A stretch of 46,380 nt of DNA. It comes from Sulfobacillus acidophilus (GTDB taxonomy: Bacteria > Bacillota > Sulfobacillia > Sulfobacillales > Sulfobacillaceae). Both the position numbers and the translations under genes were made by a program. The notes below the pieces were generated by a model that was given only the letters and a program-made list of their open reading frames with translations, made no database searches and had not been told where the DNA came from. The stretch spans positions 1 to 46,380 of the forward strand of contig PXYV01000055.1 of the NCBI GenBank assembly GCA_003023745.1, read 5' to 3'. This document shows positions 24,846-33,717 of the stretch, one piece after another; positions within the stretch are counted from its first letter, which is position 1, and each line of letters opens with the position of its first letter.

Positions 24846-27701
24846 TCACCTTCCTTGGGATTGGCTTGACCGATAGGCAAAATAGTCGGTGTCAGGCGGC
24901 GGCGCGGCCGCCGGTTGCCGTGCGTCAACAATCGGCCACACTTCATGCCGCTCTGAAGGGTAGACCCGCACCCGCGCGTCGTACCACCCCGCCTGTCCCG
25001 TGATCGGATCGTTGTTGAAAAAGTCTTTCGTCCCGGCCTGGCGGTCCGGAATAATGTGGTTAATGAGAATCGCCCGCCTCACTTCCGGGCTCTGCGGGTC
25101 CAGCGCCCACGATCCCGGCCCCTTGGCGATGGCATTCCAAGTCCACACCGTCCCCGGTTCTACCGCATCCGAAAATCGAAGTTTTCCCGTCATCTTGCCA
25201 ATCCGCGATTCGATCCACACCCACTGCCCCTCGCTTAAGCCCAATTCACGGGCCTTGATGGGATTCATAAAAAGCGGATTCTCATTGAGGAGCTGACGTA
25301 GCCAGGTGTTATGCGAACCCCAAGAGTGATAGTGCGTCATCGGCCGTTGCGTGATAATCCGCAGTGGGAACGACTCTGCCTCCTCGGGGCGGTCTTCCAA
25401 CGGGGCATACCAAATCGGCACCGGCGCAAAGTACGTCGCTAAGCGACGCTTCAGCTGATCATCCTGAGGAGATTTGCCCGGCCACTGCCCCATGCCCGCC
25501 AAACGAAACGTTTGCAGCGGTTCCGAATACAGGTTTAAGGTGAGTGGTTCCGCCGTATCGATGAATTTCACGCGCTGGGCCCACTCTAAATACCCTTGAT
25601 TGGCCATGCGATAGTAACGATGTTCGTCGGGAAGTTCGTATTGCCAAAATGCCTTGTGGCTCGCATACGCTTCCAATTGGTGCGGGTTGGGTTCACCCAC
25701 CAGCTCGTCCTTTCCGTCACTCCCGCGAAATCCACTCAAAAGTCCCACGCCCGATCCGGGAGTTGTCTCCCAAAACTGAATAAAGTCCGCATAATTTCGA
25801 TAGCGAGGGGTTCCTTCCTCGTCGACAAAGCCCGGCAGTTCCAGCCGATTCGCGAGCTCGATTAAAACATCGGCGGTGGGTCGTGCGTTCCCCTGGGCTG
25901 GCAGGATGGGCTGGCGAATAGAGTCGGCCGGTCCTGTAGGTTCGGAAATAGGCCGATCCTGCAGCGACGTCGCGTCCCAGCGCTCAAGATATGTCGTATC
26001 CGGAAACACAAGGTCTCCATATGCCACCGTCTCTGAATCGAAGGCGTCAAACACAATGACATGAGGAATGCGATACTCCCCGGTCGTTTCGTCGCGCGCC
26101 GTCAACATTTCGCGCGTGGACAGCGTGTTCCAGGTCGAATTCCAAGCCACGTTGGCCATGTAAATCATCAAGGTGTCGATGGCATAAGGGTTGGCGTCAA
26201 CCGCGTTGCCTATCACGTTTTGAATAGCGCCATGAGCCGCCAAGGGATATTTCCAGGAGTAAGCCTCATCAATCCGGATGGGGCGGTCACCGTCCACGAG
26301 CATATCGTCCGGGGATGTGGGATAGCCTAATAACGGCGCTGGCGCCGGTTGATTCGGTCGATAGGCGTCGGGGTTGGCAGCGGGCTTTACGCGTGGCGGC
26401 ACGGGCTTGGGATAGGGACTCTTGTACAAAAACCCACCCGGGGTGTCAACCGTGCCCAGCATCATCATCAAGTCAAACAAAGCCCGGATGGTTTGAAATC
26501 CATTGGTATGAGCTGCCAGTCCGCGCATCGCGTGGAAGGCCACCGGCCGACCCACGGTTTCGGTGTGCTGAACACCGTAAATATCCGTCCAAGCAATGGG
26601 CAATACAATGGGATGCTGAAGTGCTGTCATACCCATCTCCAGAGCCAACCGCACAATTGTCTTTTTGGGAATGCCCGTCACCTGCTCGGCCCAAGCCGGG
26701 GTCGCCGCACTAATTTCGCGAACGAGTGTCTGAAAAGCCGGTTCGAGCTCCAGCCCTTCATGCTCGAACCGGCCTTCAAGCACGCCCTGACCCTGGGCCT
26801 GGGCGTACGGGACCAACTCGCCCGAGTCTAACGCCACCCACATGTCGCCATCCTCGGTGCGGTAAAAGAGGCCGTCTTTGTCAGTGCCGGGGGCGCGAAT
26901 CACCAGGCCCGGGGCATTGGTCCAGGCCGATAGATACGCGCGATCGTACAAGTTTTCGCGGTACAAGACATGCATAAGGGACAACAAAAAGGCTCCATCG
27001 GTTCCCGGACGAATGGGCACCCATTCGTCCGCCAGTGCCCCATAACCACTGCGCACCGGATTTACGACCACAAATCGGCCGCCTTGCTCCTTTAACGCGG
27101 AGATGGCTAACTTCAAAGGGTTAGAGGGGTGATCCTCGGCGACGCCGAACATTAAAAAGAGCCGCGCTTGGTCCAAATCCGGCCACCCAAACTCCCAGAA
27201 GCTCCCCCCGACTGAATACATGCCGCCAGCGGCCATATTGACGGAGCAAAAACCACCGTGCGCCGCCCAGTTTGGCGTTCCAAACTGCCGGGCCCAAAAC
27301 CCATTGAAGGCCTGCATTTGGTCTCTTCCCGTAAAATAGGCGAGCCGCCGAGGATCCGTTCGGCGAATGTCCTTCAACCACCCCGCTACCGTCGTTAAGG
27401 CGGTCTCCCAATCGACGGGCACCAGCCGTCCCTCTCCTCGCGGAGCGCCTGGTTCGCGCATCAACGGCGTCGTCAGCCGAGCCGGACTATATTCGGTCAT
27501 GATGCCCGCACCACCCTTGGCGCACCAAACCCCTTTGTTTACGGGATTTTCGGGAATACCTGAAATAAACCGGACTTTGTCGCCTTCCATGGCGACATCG
27601 ATGCCACAGCGGCAGGCACACATATAGCAGGTCGTATGCATATGCCGAAGTGTCGAGGAGGTCGAATCTTGTGCATGCAAAGACACTAAATATTGAGCCA
27701 T
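24846..27701 (-). CDS. soeA: Molybdopterin oxidoreductase, SoeA-like sulfite dehydrogenase catalytic subunit
   Basis: A 951-residue DMSO-reductase-family enzyme. The N-terminal [4Fe-4S] site is Cys25-x2-Cys28-x3-Cys32-x27-Cys60 (TTCYMCACRCGI). Then comes HGGFCSVNMAAGGMYSVGG, where Cys152 aligns as the likely Mo ligand, and FGVAEDHPSNPLKLA. These two blocks are what I remember as distinctive of SoeA, the cytoplasmic sulfite:quinone dehydrogenase. C-terminal motifs RPMTHYHSWGSHN and NPLFMNP fit the molybdopterin-binding end. No twin-arginine signal is seen, again like SoeABC and unlike exported polysulfide or tetrathionate reductases. The start at ATG 27701 has GGGGGGAT upstream. Expected reaction: sulfite to sulfate with electrons to quinone. 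A related sulfur-compound reductase cannot be excluded. Confidence 0.78.
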   Translation of the reverse strand: MAQYLVSLHAQDSTSSTLRHMHTTCYMCACRCGIDVAMEGDKVRFISGIPENPVNKGVWCAKGGAGIMTEYSPARLTTPLMREPGAPRGEGRLVPVDWETALTTVAGWLKDIRRTDPRRLAYFTGRDQMQAFNGFWARQFGTPNWAAHGGFCSVNMAAGGMYSVGGSFWEFGWPDLDQARLFLMFGVAEDHPSNPLKLAISALKEQGGRFVVVNPVRSGYGALADEWVPIRPGTDGAFLLSLMHVLYRENLYDRAYLSAWTNAPGLVIRAPGTDKDGLFYRTEDGDMWVALDSGELVPYAQAQGQGVLEGRFEHEGLELEPAFQTLVREISAATPAWAEQVTGIPKKTIVRLALEMGMTALQHPIVLPIAWTDIYGVQHTETVGRPVAFHAMRGLAAHTNGFQTIRALFDLMMMLGTVDTPGGFLYKSPYPKPVPPRVKPAANPDAYRPNQPAPAPLLGYPTSPDDMLVDGDRPIRIDEAYSWKYPLAAHGAIQNVIGNAVDANPYAIDTLMIYMANVAWNSTWNTLSTREMLTARDETTGEYRIPHVIVFDAFDSETVAYGDLVFPDTTYLERWDATSLQDRPISEPTGPADSIRQPILPAQGNARPTADVLIELANRLELPGFVDEEGTPRYRNYADFIQFWETTPGSGVGLLSGFRGSDGKDELVGEPNPHQLEAYASHKAFWQYELPDEHRYYRMANQGYLEWAQRVKFIDTAEPLTLNLYSEPLQTFRLAGMGQWPGKSPQDDQLKRRLATYFAPVPIWYAPLEDRPEEAESFPLRIITQRPMTHYHSWGSHNTWLRQLLNENPLFMNPIKARELGLSEGQWVWIESRIGKMTGKLRFSDAVEPGTVWTWNAIAKGPGSWALDPQSPEVRRAILINHIIPDRQAGTKDFFNNDPITGQAGWYDARVRVYPSERHEVWPIVDARQPAAAPPPDTDYFAYRSSQSQGR

Positions 27702-27813
27702 GACGAATCCCCCCTGGTACCGTAAAATCATTATGACCATCGTAGGTTATGTAACAGGTTGCGGAGTTTTGGTTTTGTGAAGAAGTCGTCCGCATTCCAT
27801 GAAGGGGGATTTT
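27702..27813. promoter_or_regulatory. Divergent control region between soeABC and the LysR gene
   Basis: The 112-bp gap holds an imperfect dyad, CATTATGACC (27729-27738) facing GGTTATG (27745-27751), the right size and place for a LysR-type binding site controlling both directions. Possible weak -10 sequences (CATAAT on the minus strand) overlap it. The layout, a LysR gene divergent from the operon it borders, suggests that the regulator acts here. Confidence 0.45.
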
Positions 27814-28728
27814 GTGAACGAGCAGGTATGGCGAAGTTTTAAGGCGGTCAGCGAATACCGCAACCTGTCCCAGGCGGCGCGCTATCTCAATCTGTCCCAG
27901 TCTGCGGTCAGTCAGCATATTCACCGTCTAGAGCTGGATTACAATTCACCACTCTTTGTGCGCACGTCGCAGGGGATGCTGTTAACCGAAGCGGGCGAGA
28001 TTGTCTACCGGCATGTCTCCAACTTGCTCACTGTGTTGGACGAATCCCGCCGCGAGGTCCAGCATTTGGATATGAGCACCACCAAGCTCACGGTGGGGGC
28101 CAGCTTGACCATTGCCGAATACATTTTGCCTCACGCCCTAACCCGACTGGACAGTCCCGTTGATCGGCAAAACATCATGGTTCGCATGGCTAATTCCCAT
28201 GACGTGCTTGACCAAGTCCTGCATCGGGACATCGAACTGGGACTGATCGAATCGCCCATTGCTCACCCCCAGATGGCAATCCGGCCCTTTTTAGAAGATC
28301 GCCTCAAAGTGGTAGTGCCGCAGACGCACCCCTGGGCCGACCGCCCCGCCATTCAACTGAGTGAGTTCTTAAAAGCCCCGTTGATCTTGCGCGAACCCGG
28401 TTCAGGCACGCGCCTGGTCTTGGAGGAGGCCCTGCACCAAGTGGGCGTGTCCATTCATCAACTGGACATTCGTTTTGTTCTAGGCACGACGCAAGCGATT
28501 AAGGCCATGATTTTGCAGGGAATGGGCATCAGTGTGCTCTCGCCCTACACTATCTCGACTGAGGAAAGAGAATACTTCCATCTCCTGTCGGTTCGCGAGC
28601 TGGCACTCTTGCGCCACTTTTCGCTCGTCCACCACCATGAATTAGCCCATCCCACAGCGCGGCGGCTCATCCGTATTCTCTTCAATCTGGACTGGCAGGA
28701 GCTTTTAGGCGGCGCGGAAGTGGTCTGA
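27814..28728 (+). CDS. LysR-family transcriptional regulator
   Basis: A 304-residue LysR protein. The winged helix-turn-helix is at 1-60 (WRSFKAVSEYRNLSQAARYLNLSQ, then SAVSQHIHRLE and TEAGEIVYRH). The effector domain begins near 85 (LTVGASLTIAEYILP) and includes the usual LREPGSGTR at about 195-203 and GMGISVLSPY near 240. The relation to CysL/CbbR-type proteins is suggested by the GASLTIAEYILP region. The GTG at 27814, 5 nt after AAGGGGG, is preferred to the ATG at 27799, which precedes the ribosome site. Being divergent from soeABC, it is the likely regulator of that operon. The effector is unknown. Confidence 0.88.
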   Translation: MNEQVWRSFKAVSEYRNLSQAARYLNLSQSAVSQHIHRLELDYNSPLFVRTSQGMLLTEAGEIVYRHVSNLLTVLDESRREVQHLDMSTTKLTVGASLTIAEYILPHALTRLDSPVDRQNIMVRMANSHDVLDQVLHRDIELGLIESPIAHPQMAIRPFLEDRLKVVVPQTHPWADRPAIQLSEFLKAPLILREPGSGTRLVLEEALHQVGVSIHQLDIRFVLGTTQAIKAMILQGMGISVLSPYTISTEEREYFHLLSVRELALLRHFSLVHHHELAHPTARRLIRILFNLDWQELLGGAEVV

Positions 28729-28844
28729 ACCTCCCCCGTGCATCGTTAAGCCTATATCTTGGAATCGCCTCGCAGGGAATTGAATCGTTAACGTCGCTAG
28801 GTCATGATGTTAAGTAATAGGATACTCGGATGGAGAGGACCGCG

Positions 28845-29231
28845 ATGGAAATCACATTAGGCCGCATACATAAGACGTCCAGCCCGCGAGCAGTCCGTAT
28901 TTTGGTCGACCGCCTCTGGCCTCGAGGCATTGCCAAAGCCAACGCTCCCTGGAATCTCTGGCTTCAGGACGTAGCCCCAAGCACGGCGCTTCGGCGCTGG
29001 TATGGCCACGATCCGGAGCGCGCTGCCGAATTTCGCCAACGTTATTGGGAAGAACTGGAACAGCTTCGCGAACACCCAGCCATGGCCGCATTGCTACAAT
29101 TAGCCATTCGCGAGCCTGTCATGCTGCTTACGGCTTCGAAAGATATTGAATACAGTCAGCTGCCGGTTCTGCGCGATTTTTTGTTGACCTTCGAGAAAGG
29201 AACTACTCCCCCACGAGATCCCATGCCCTGA
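28845..29231 (+). CDS. DUF488 family protein
   Basis: A 128-residue DUF488 protein with the family marker RILVDRLWPRGIAKANAP at about 19-36, WLQDVAPSTALRRWYGHDP near 40, FRQRYWEELE near 65 and LLTASKDIEYSQ near 97. The function of the family is not established. The start ATG 28845 follows GGAGAGGAC; an upstream ATG at 28830 is possible. It stands alone. The 290 bp that follow (29232-29523) hold no recognisable gene. Confidence 0.88.
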   Translation: MEITLGRIHKTSSPRAVRILVDRLWPRGIAKANAPWNLWLQDVAPSTALRRWYGHDPERAAEFRQRYWEELEQLREHPAMAALLQLAIREPVMLLTASKDIEYSQLPVLRDFLLTFEKGTTPPRDPMP

Positions 29232-29523
29232 TCGACGTTGCTACCACCAATATGGCAGGGAAGTCGAATTTACTGCTCGATTCCCCCGCTATTCCAGGAC
29301 CCGGCACGAGGGATAGGTTACGGGATGGTACCGACCGTTACCTCGCTGCCGTATCGCGTGAGCCTGATCGGTGACCCGATAGGCAGTGAGAAGCCCCTCG
29401 CGACTCACTCCGCGCGATTCGATCATCGCTCGAGTCAAACGAAGTCAAGCCCGGCCCTCCTGTTCCTTGGCGTAAGCTAGCTCAAAGCAACTCAGGCCCT
29501 CACAGACAACGGGTAGACAGCGA

Positions 29524-30687
29524 TTAGCGCGCGTCAAAGATGAGATGTCCCCGGCGCCAGGTCGCGCGAACCCGGCCCAATGTGTCAACCAGCACCAGGT
29601 CGGCCAGATAGCCCGGCCTGATAGCGCCCTGATCGTATAGCCCGAGAACCTGGGCTGGGGTAAGACTCGCCGCCCGCACCGCATCAAAGAGATCAACCTG
29701 CGCAAAATCCGCAAACTGAAACACCGCCCGATTCAGCGTCAAAGTACTCCCGGCCAAATTTCCTTGGCTGGTGCGCGCTACGCCATCAATAACCGTCACC
29801 GTTTGCCCGCCCAGGTCGTACTGCCCATCTTGGAGCAAGGTGGCACGAATAGCATCCGTGACCAACAGCACCCCTTGGGGACCCTTGAGTCGCGCCACCA
29901 GTTGGATGATCGCGGGATGCAAATGGATGCCGTCCACAATCATCTCAACTTTCACATCAGAACGGGCCAATGCCGCTCCTACCAATCCCGGGTTGCGGTG
30001 ATGCAAAGGAGGCATCGCATTAAAGAGATGGGTCACCTCCCCCACACCGGCATCAAACGCAGCGAGAGCTTCGTCAAAGGTCGCATGGGAGTGGCCCGCC
30101 GATACCAAAATCGCATGCTGGTGGCACCAATTCACAAGTTCGAGGGCGCCGGGACCTTCGGGAGCGAGAGTAATGCGCCTTAACAGCCGCCCGGCTTGTT
30201 TTACATAACCTTCAATCTCGTCCACGGAGGCAGGCCGAATGACCTCCAACGATTGTGCCCCGCGATGCTCAGGATGGATAAACGGGCCTTCCATATGGAT
30301 GCCCAACAATCCCGAAGGCGCGGCTGTTCGCGCCGCTTCAAATACCGCCTGCAATGCTTGGGGCGGTGCAGACATGGTTGTCCCTAAATACGCGGTACAG
30401 CCGACGCTCGCTAAAGAGCGATCAATCGCTTGGAACGCATCGTCGGTCGCGTCCATGAAGTCACGACCCCCGATGCCATGCACATGCAAATCAATCAAAC
30501 CCGGAAATATCCATCCGTCCGTCCATCGATCGGTCACATGCGGACGAGTAGGACTCACATTAATTTCCGCAATTCTCTCTCCGTCAATAATAATCTCGCC
30601 GTGAGGCACGATGCGATCGGGGAGCACCAGTCTACCCCGTAAAACCACCTCACCTGCCACATCAATCACCGCCCCCGTCTGTGTCAT
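29524..30687 (-). CDS. nagA: N-acetylglucosamine-6-phosphate deacetylase
   Basis: A 387-residue amidohydrolase with the NagA motif set: LIDLHVHGIGGRDFMD at about 62-77 (metal HxH), HMEGPFIHPEHRGAQ near 130, SAGHSHATFDEA near 195, THLFNAMPPLHHRNPG near 217, DGIHLHP near 252, and VTDAIRA near 275 with the catalytic Asp. It removes the acetyl group from GlcNAc-6-phosphate during amino-sugar and cell-wall recycling. The start is uncertain: ATG 30687 has a poor ribosome site and overlaps the dead hydratase gene; a GTG a few codons in is possible. No nagB or PTS gene is adjacent, so its substrate supply is encoded elsewhere. It is last in the heme-gene transcript. Confidence 0.92.
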   Translation of the reverse strand: MTQTGAVIDVAGEVVLRGRLVLPDRIVPHGEIIIDGERIAEINVSPTRPHVTDRWTDGWIFPGLIDLHVHGIGGRDFMDATDDAFQAIDRSLASVGCTAYLGTTMSAPPQALQAVFEAARTAAPSGLLGIHMEGPFIHPEHRGAQSLEVIRPASVDEIEGYVKQAGRLLRRITLAPEGPGALELVNWCHQHAILVSAGHSHATFDEALAAFDAGVGEVTHLFNAMPPLHHRNPGLVGAALARSDVKVEMIVDGIHLHPAIIQLVARLKGPQGVLLVTDAIRATLLQDGQYDLGGQTVTVIDGVARTSQGNLAGSTLTLNRAVFQFADFAQVDLFDAVRAASLTPAQVLGLYDQGAIRPGYLADLVLVDTLGRVRATWRRGHLIFDAR

Positions 30688-31388
30688 CCAATTTCACGCC
30701 AACCGACCCGCGCAGAAATTTTTCAACGCGCTCATAAAAGTCACCACGCGCGTACGCTTTATAGACCAAGCTATGCAGTCGTGGATCGGAAAGAGGCACC
30801 CCCGCCTGCAATCGGCGGATGAGCGCTTTGATATTGCGAATCGCCTCAGCACTATTGGCCACGATGGTCGCGACAAACCGGCGAACGGCTTATTCCAGTT
30901 CGGCATCTGCCACGACATGATCCATCAACCCCATCCCCAGCGCCTCGTGCGCAGACAATAACCGACCCGTGGCCAACAAATCAAGCGCGCGGTAAGGACC
31001 TGCCAACTGCATCAGACGCTGACCCTCCGCGGGTCCATAAACGATCCCCAATTTCGTTGCAGGGATCCCTAAACGAGCCGAACTGCTCCCAAACCGCCAA
31101 TCCGCCGTCAACGCCGCCACAGCACCATGCACCACCTCATCGTAGACGCGAATCGAGCGCGCATCAAATCTTTGCCCGCACAAACTCGCTAATGGCGGCA
31201 CCGGCTGAAACGGTTCCATCGCTACCCCGAGTCACTACAACCCGTACCGTCGGATCCGCATCGACCGCCTGCAAGACCTCACCCAACTGCTGCCACATGT
31301 TTAAACGGAGCGCATTGCGGCGAAGCGGCTGATCAATCCATACGCATGCCACTTGTTTTTCACGGCTCAGCGTCACCTCAGCCCTCAT
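30662..31388 (-). pseudogene. Enoyl-CoA hydratase/isomerase gene, inactivated by several lesions
   Basis: Three pieces in order make one crotonase-like protein. MRAEVTLSREKQVACVWID to GSDGTVSAGAAISEFVRAK (start ATG 31388, overlapping the hemY stop) is followed, one frame over, by RFDARSIRVYDEVVHGAVAALT and ADWRFGSSSARLGIPATKLGIVYGP. Removing one A in GCAAAGATTT near 31170 would join them. Between AALT and ADWRFG about 20 residues are missing, including the HGFCFGGG-type oxyanion-hole segment. After VVADAELE an in-frame TAA (near 30891) interrupts the sequence before AVRRFVATIVANSAEAIR continues to 30662. Frameshift, internal deletion and stop together mean a dead gene. Confidence 0.85.
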
Positions 31389-32800
31389 GTCGTGATGCTC
31401 AGGGTCTGTGACCACGACCGCATCAATTCTCGCACGGCCTGATTCGCGTGTCGCAGGCAGTCCGGGACGCCGACACCGTCAATGTACGGCCCGACAATCT
31501 TCAACCCTGGCCAACGTGCGATCTCGGCTCTGAGCTGACGCATCCGCTCCCGATGACCCACGCGAAATTGCGGCATACCGGCTGGAATACGAAATACCCG
31601 CTCGTACAGCGGCTCGTCGGTCACCCCCATGATGTAGCCCATTTCCTGGCGAAATATCGTCAAAATCTCCTCATCGCTCCGTTGCAGCAAATCGCGACGG
31701 TCGGTCCGTCCAAAAAATGCCCGAATCGGCACACCCTTCTCATCATCGTAATCGTGATAGTTCCACTTCGAAGCCACCCAGGTTGCCGCAGTCATCTCCA
31801 ATCCCTCTCCGCGCGGCACGAGAAATCCGGTGCGATCCAACGGTCTGCCAAACGCTTGAGGACGATAGACGGCGCCTACAACCGCCAAATCGGCGTACCC
31901 AATACCCGCCAAGAGACGGCGGGTTTTCTCGTCGCAAAAGGTTAACAGCGCCGACGCTTGATAGGCGGGAACTGCCATCACGACATCGGTGACGGCGACG
32001 CGGCGGCCATCTGCCATAAAAAGTTCATACCCATCGGCGTTGGCCGTAATCCCATATACCGGGGCGCGCCGGTATAGGGTCACGCGCTCCGAAATTGCCC
32101 GGGTTAACGCATCGATCAAGGTTTGCATGCCCTGCGCGAGTGTAATGAAGAGGCCTTGGGGAGACGGCGGGGTTTCCCGCCAAAAGGCTTTGGCCTGGCG
32201 TATCACACTTTTTCCGCGTGCCTGAAACGCTAAGAGTTGCGGCGCAGTCACGGCTGCGCTCAATTGATCAATATCGCCGGCATAGATGCCAGACATTAGC
32301 GGCGCCGCAATGCGCGCCACATAGCCTGAACCGAGGCGCTGGCGCAAAATATCGCCCACCGCCACATCCTCGGGCCACTTCACTCGTGGTCGGACCAAGT
32401 CTTCCCAAACGCGCACCTTTTCCCCGAGCGACAAGAGTTCAGTACTCCATAACGAATCCAGCCGCGTCGGAATGCCGGCCTGCACACCCCGGGGAATATC
32501 GTGAAAATGGCCCTGGTGAAAAATGTAGGAGCCACGCGCCTTGGGATTTGGGCCTATCACCGACGACGCCAGTCCCAATTCCGTCACCAGATCCATGAAT
32601 TCCGGCTTGCGCCGCAAAACGGAATCGGGGCCAGCTTCGAGCACCACACCGTGCGTCGTGTCGGTTGCAATCACGCCTCCGAGTCGTTCCGACGATTCGA
32701 ACAAGGAGATCCGCACTGACTCATCAGTCTCTTGCATGAGACGATAGCTGGCCGCAAGCCCGCTGATTCCGCCTCCGATGACGGCGACGTGGCGCCTCAT
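31385..32800 (-). CDS. hemY: Protoporphyrinogen/coproporphyrinogen oxidase (HemY/CgoX)
   Basis: A 471-residue FAD enzyme beginning VAVIGGGISGLAASYRL (dinucleotide fold at 5-21), with RLGGVIATDTTHGVVLEAGPDS near 42 and the usual PPO middle region (PLMSGIYAGDIDQLS near 166-180). The C-terminus shows ARWPGLKIVGPYIDGVGVPDC, the second FAD-contact block. It oxidises porphyrinogen to porphyrin. In Gram-positive bacteria the ordinary substrate is coproporphyrinogen III, so CgoX is the better functional name there. It overlaps hemH by 4 bp and the dead hydratase by 4 bp. Confidence 0.93.
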   Translation of the reverse strand: MRRHVAVIGGGISGLAASYRLMQETDESVRISLFESSERLGGVIATDTTHGVVLEAGPDSVLRRKPEFMDLVTELGLASSVIGPNPKARGSYIFHQGHFHDIPRGVQAGIPTRLDSLWSTELLSLGEKVRVWEDLVRPRVKWPEDVAVGDILRQRLGSGYVARIAAPLMSGIYAGDIDQLSAAVTAPQLLAFQARGKSVIRQAKAFWRETPPSPQGLFITLAQGMQTLIDALTRAISERVTLYRRAPVYGITANADGYELFMADGRRVAVTDVVMAVPAYQASALLTFCDEKTRRLLAGIGYADLAVVGAVYRPQAFGRPLDRTGFLVPRGEGLEMTAATWVASKWNYHDYDDEKGVPIRAFFGRTDRRDLLQRSDEEILTIFRQEMGYIMGVTDEPLYERVFRIPAGMPQFRVGHRERMRQLRAEIARWPGLKIVGPYIDGVGVPDCLRHANQAVRELMRSWSQTLSITT

Positions 32801-33717
32801 TGGGTGCGCAACTCCACCAAATCTGCCAGAAAACGAATAAAACCAGGATCGTCATTGAGTGATCGTGTACGCTCGACATGCATGCCTAAGGATAATGCGT
32901 GCTGGTGCGCTTGAATGTCCAGATCATAAAGCACTTCCAGATGGTCCGAGACAAAACCGCATGGACAAATAATGGCTTGGCTAAAGCCGTCGCGCTTCAT
33001 AAGCGTGAGTTTTTCCAAGATATCCGGCCCCATCCAGGACTCCGCTGTGCGTCCGGCACTTTGCCAGGCAAACGTGTAGTGGGTAGTGCCTAGCGATTGC
33101 GCAACCAAATCCCCGGTGATGCGCAGTTCGTGCGGGTAGGGATCCTGATCCGACAAAATTCGGGACGGTAAACTATGAGCCGAGAAAATAATCGGGAGAT
33201 TTTGCTGCTCAGCGGCGCTAAAGCGGTGACGCACTTCCGCAATCCGCCTGTGCAACAGTTCGATTAACCCTGGTGCGTCAGCCCACGAACGGATGACATT
33301 TAGGCGCATTGGCGTCCGCAACTCCCGCAAAGCCGCTTGCGCTTCGTCCAGATACGTGCCGACGCTCATCTTCGAGTAGTGTGGCGCAAGCACCAATGCC
33401 ACCGCGCGATCAATGCCGACGGCAGCCAAATTCTGCACAGCTTGCGCGATAAAGGGGGGAGAATGTTTCATCCCTAACGCAACCTGAAATTGCCCCGGCC
33501 CGTGTCGAGTGTCCAACTCGGTTTGCAAAGCCTGGCCCTGAGCCTGAGTAATGGCAAAAAGCGGAGACGCCCCACCGATGGCTTCGTAACGATTCAACAA
33601 ATCCTGCAACTGGCCTTGAGTTGGTGGACGTCCGTGGCGAATATGGGTATAGTACCGTTCAACGTCCTCAGGTCCACTCGCCGTTCCATAAGCCATTAAC
33701 AGTACACCCCAAGTCAT
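32797..33717 (-). CDS. hemH: Ferrochelatase (HemH/CpfC)
   Basis: A 306-residue ferrochelatase: VLLMAYGTASGPEDVERYYTHI at the start, YEAIGGASPL near 44, LAPHYSKMSVGTY near 105, the catalytic His in IFSAHSLPSRI near 175, and ICPCGFVSDHLEVLYDLD near 243 with the conserved Glu. It inserts Fe(II) into porphyrin; in Gram-positive bacteria the substrate is typically coproporphyrin III (CpfC). It is in the middle of the hemE-hemH-hemY set, with 4-bp overlaps on both sides, so the three are translationally coupled. Confidence 0.93.
   Translation of the reverse strand: MTWGVLLMAYGTASGPEDVERYYTHIRHGRPPTQGQLQDLLNRYEAIGGASPLFAITQAQGQALQTELDTRHGPGQFQVALGMKHSPPFIAQAVQNLAAVGIDRAVALVLAPHYSKMSVGTYLDEAQAALRELRTPMRLNVIRSWADAPGLIELLHRRIAEVRHRFSAAEQQNLPIIFSAHSLPSRILSDQDPYPHELRITGDLVAQSLGTTHYTFAWQSAGRTAESWMGPDILEKLTLMKRDGFSQAIICPCGFVSDHLEVLYDLDIQAHQHALSLGMHVERTRSLNDDPGFIRFLADLVELRTQ

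Noticed and set aside
27702-27740. Upstream extension of the soeA start to 27740
   Set aside because: It would run across the divergent promoter; the ATG at 27701 has its own ribosome site and gives the expected N-terminus.
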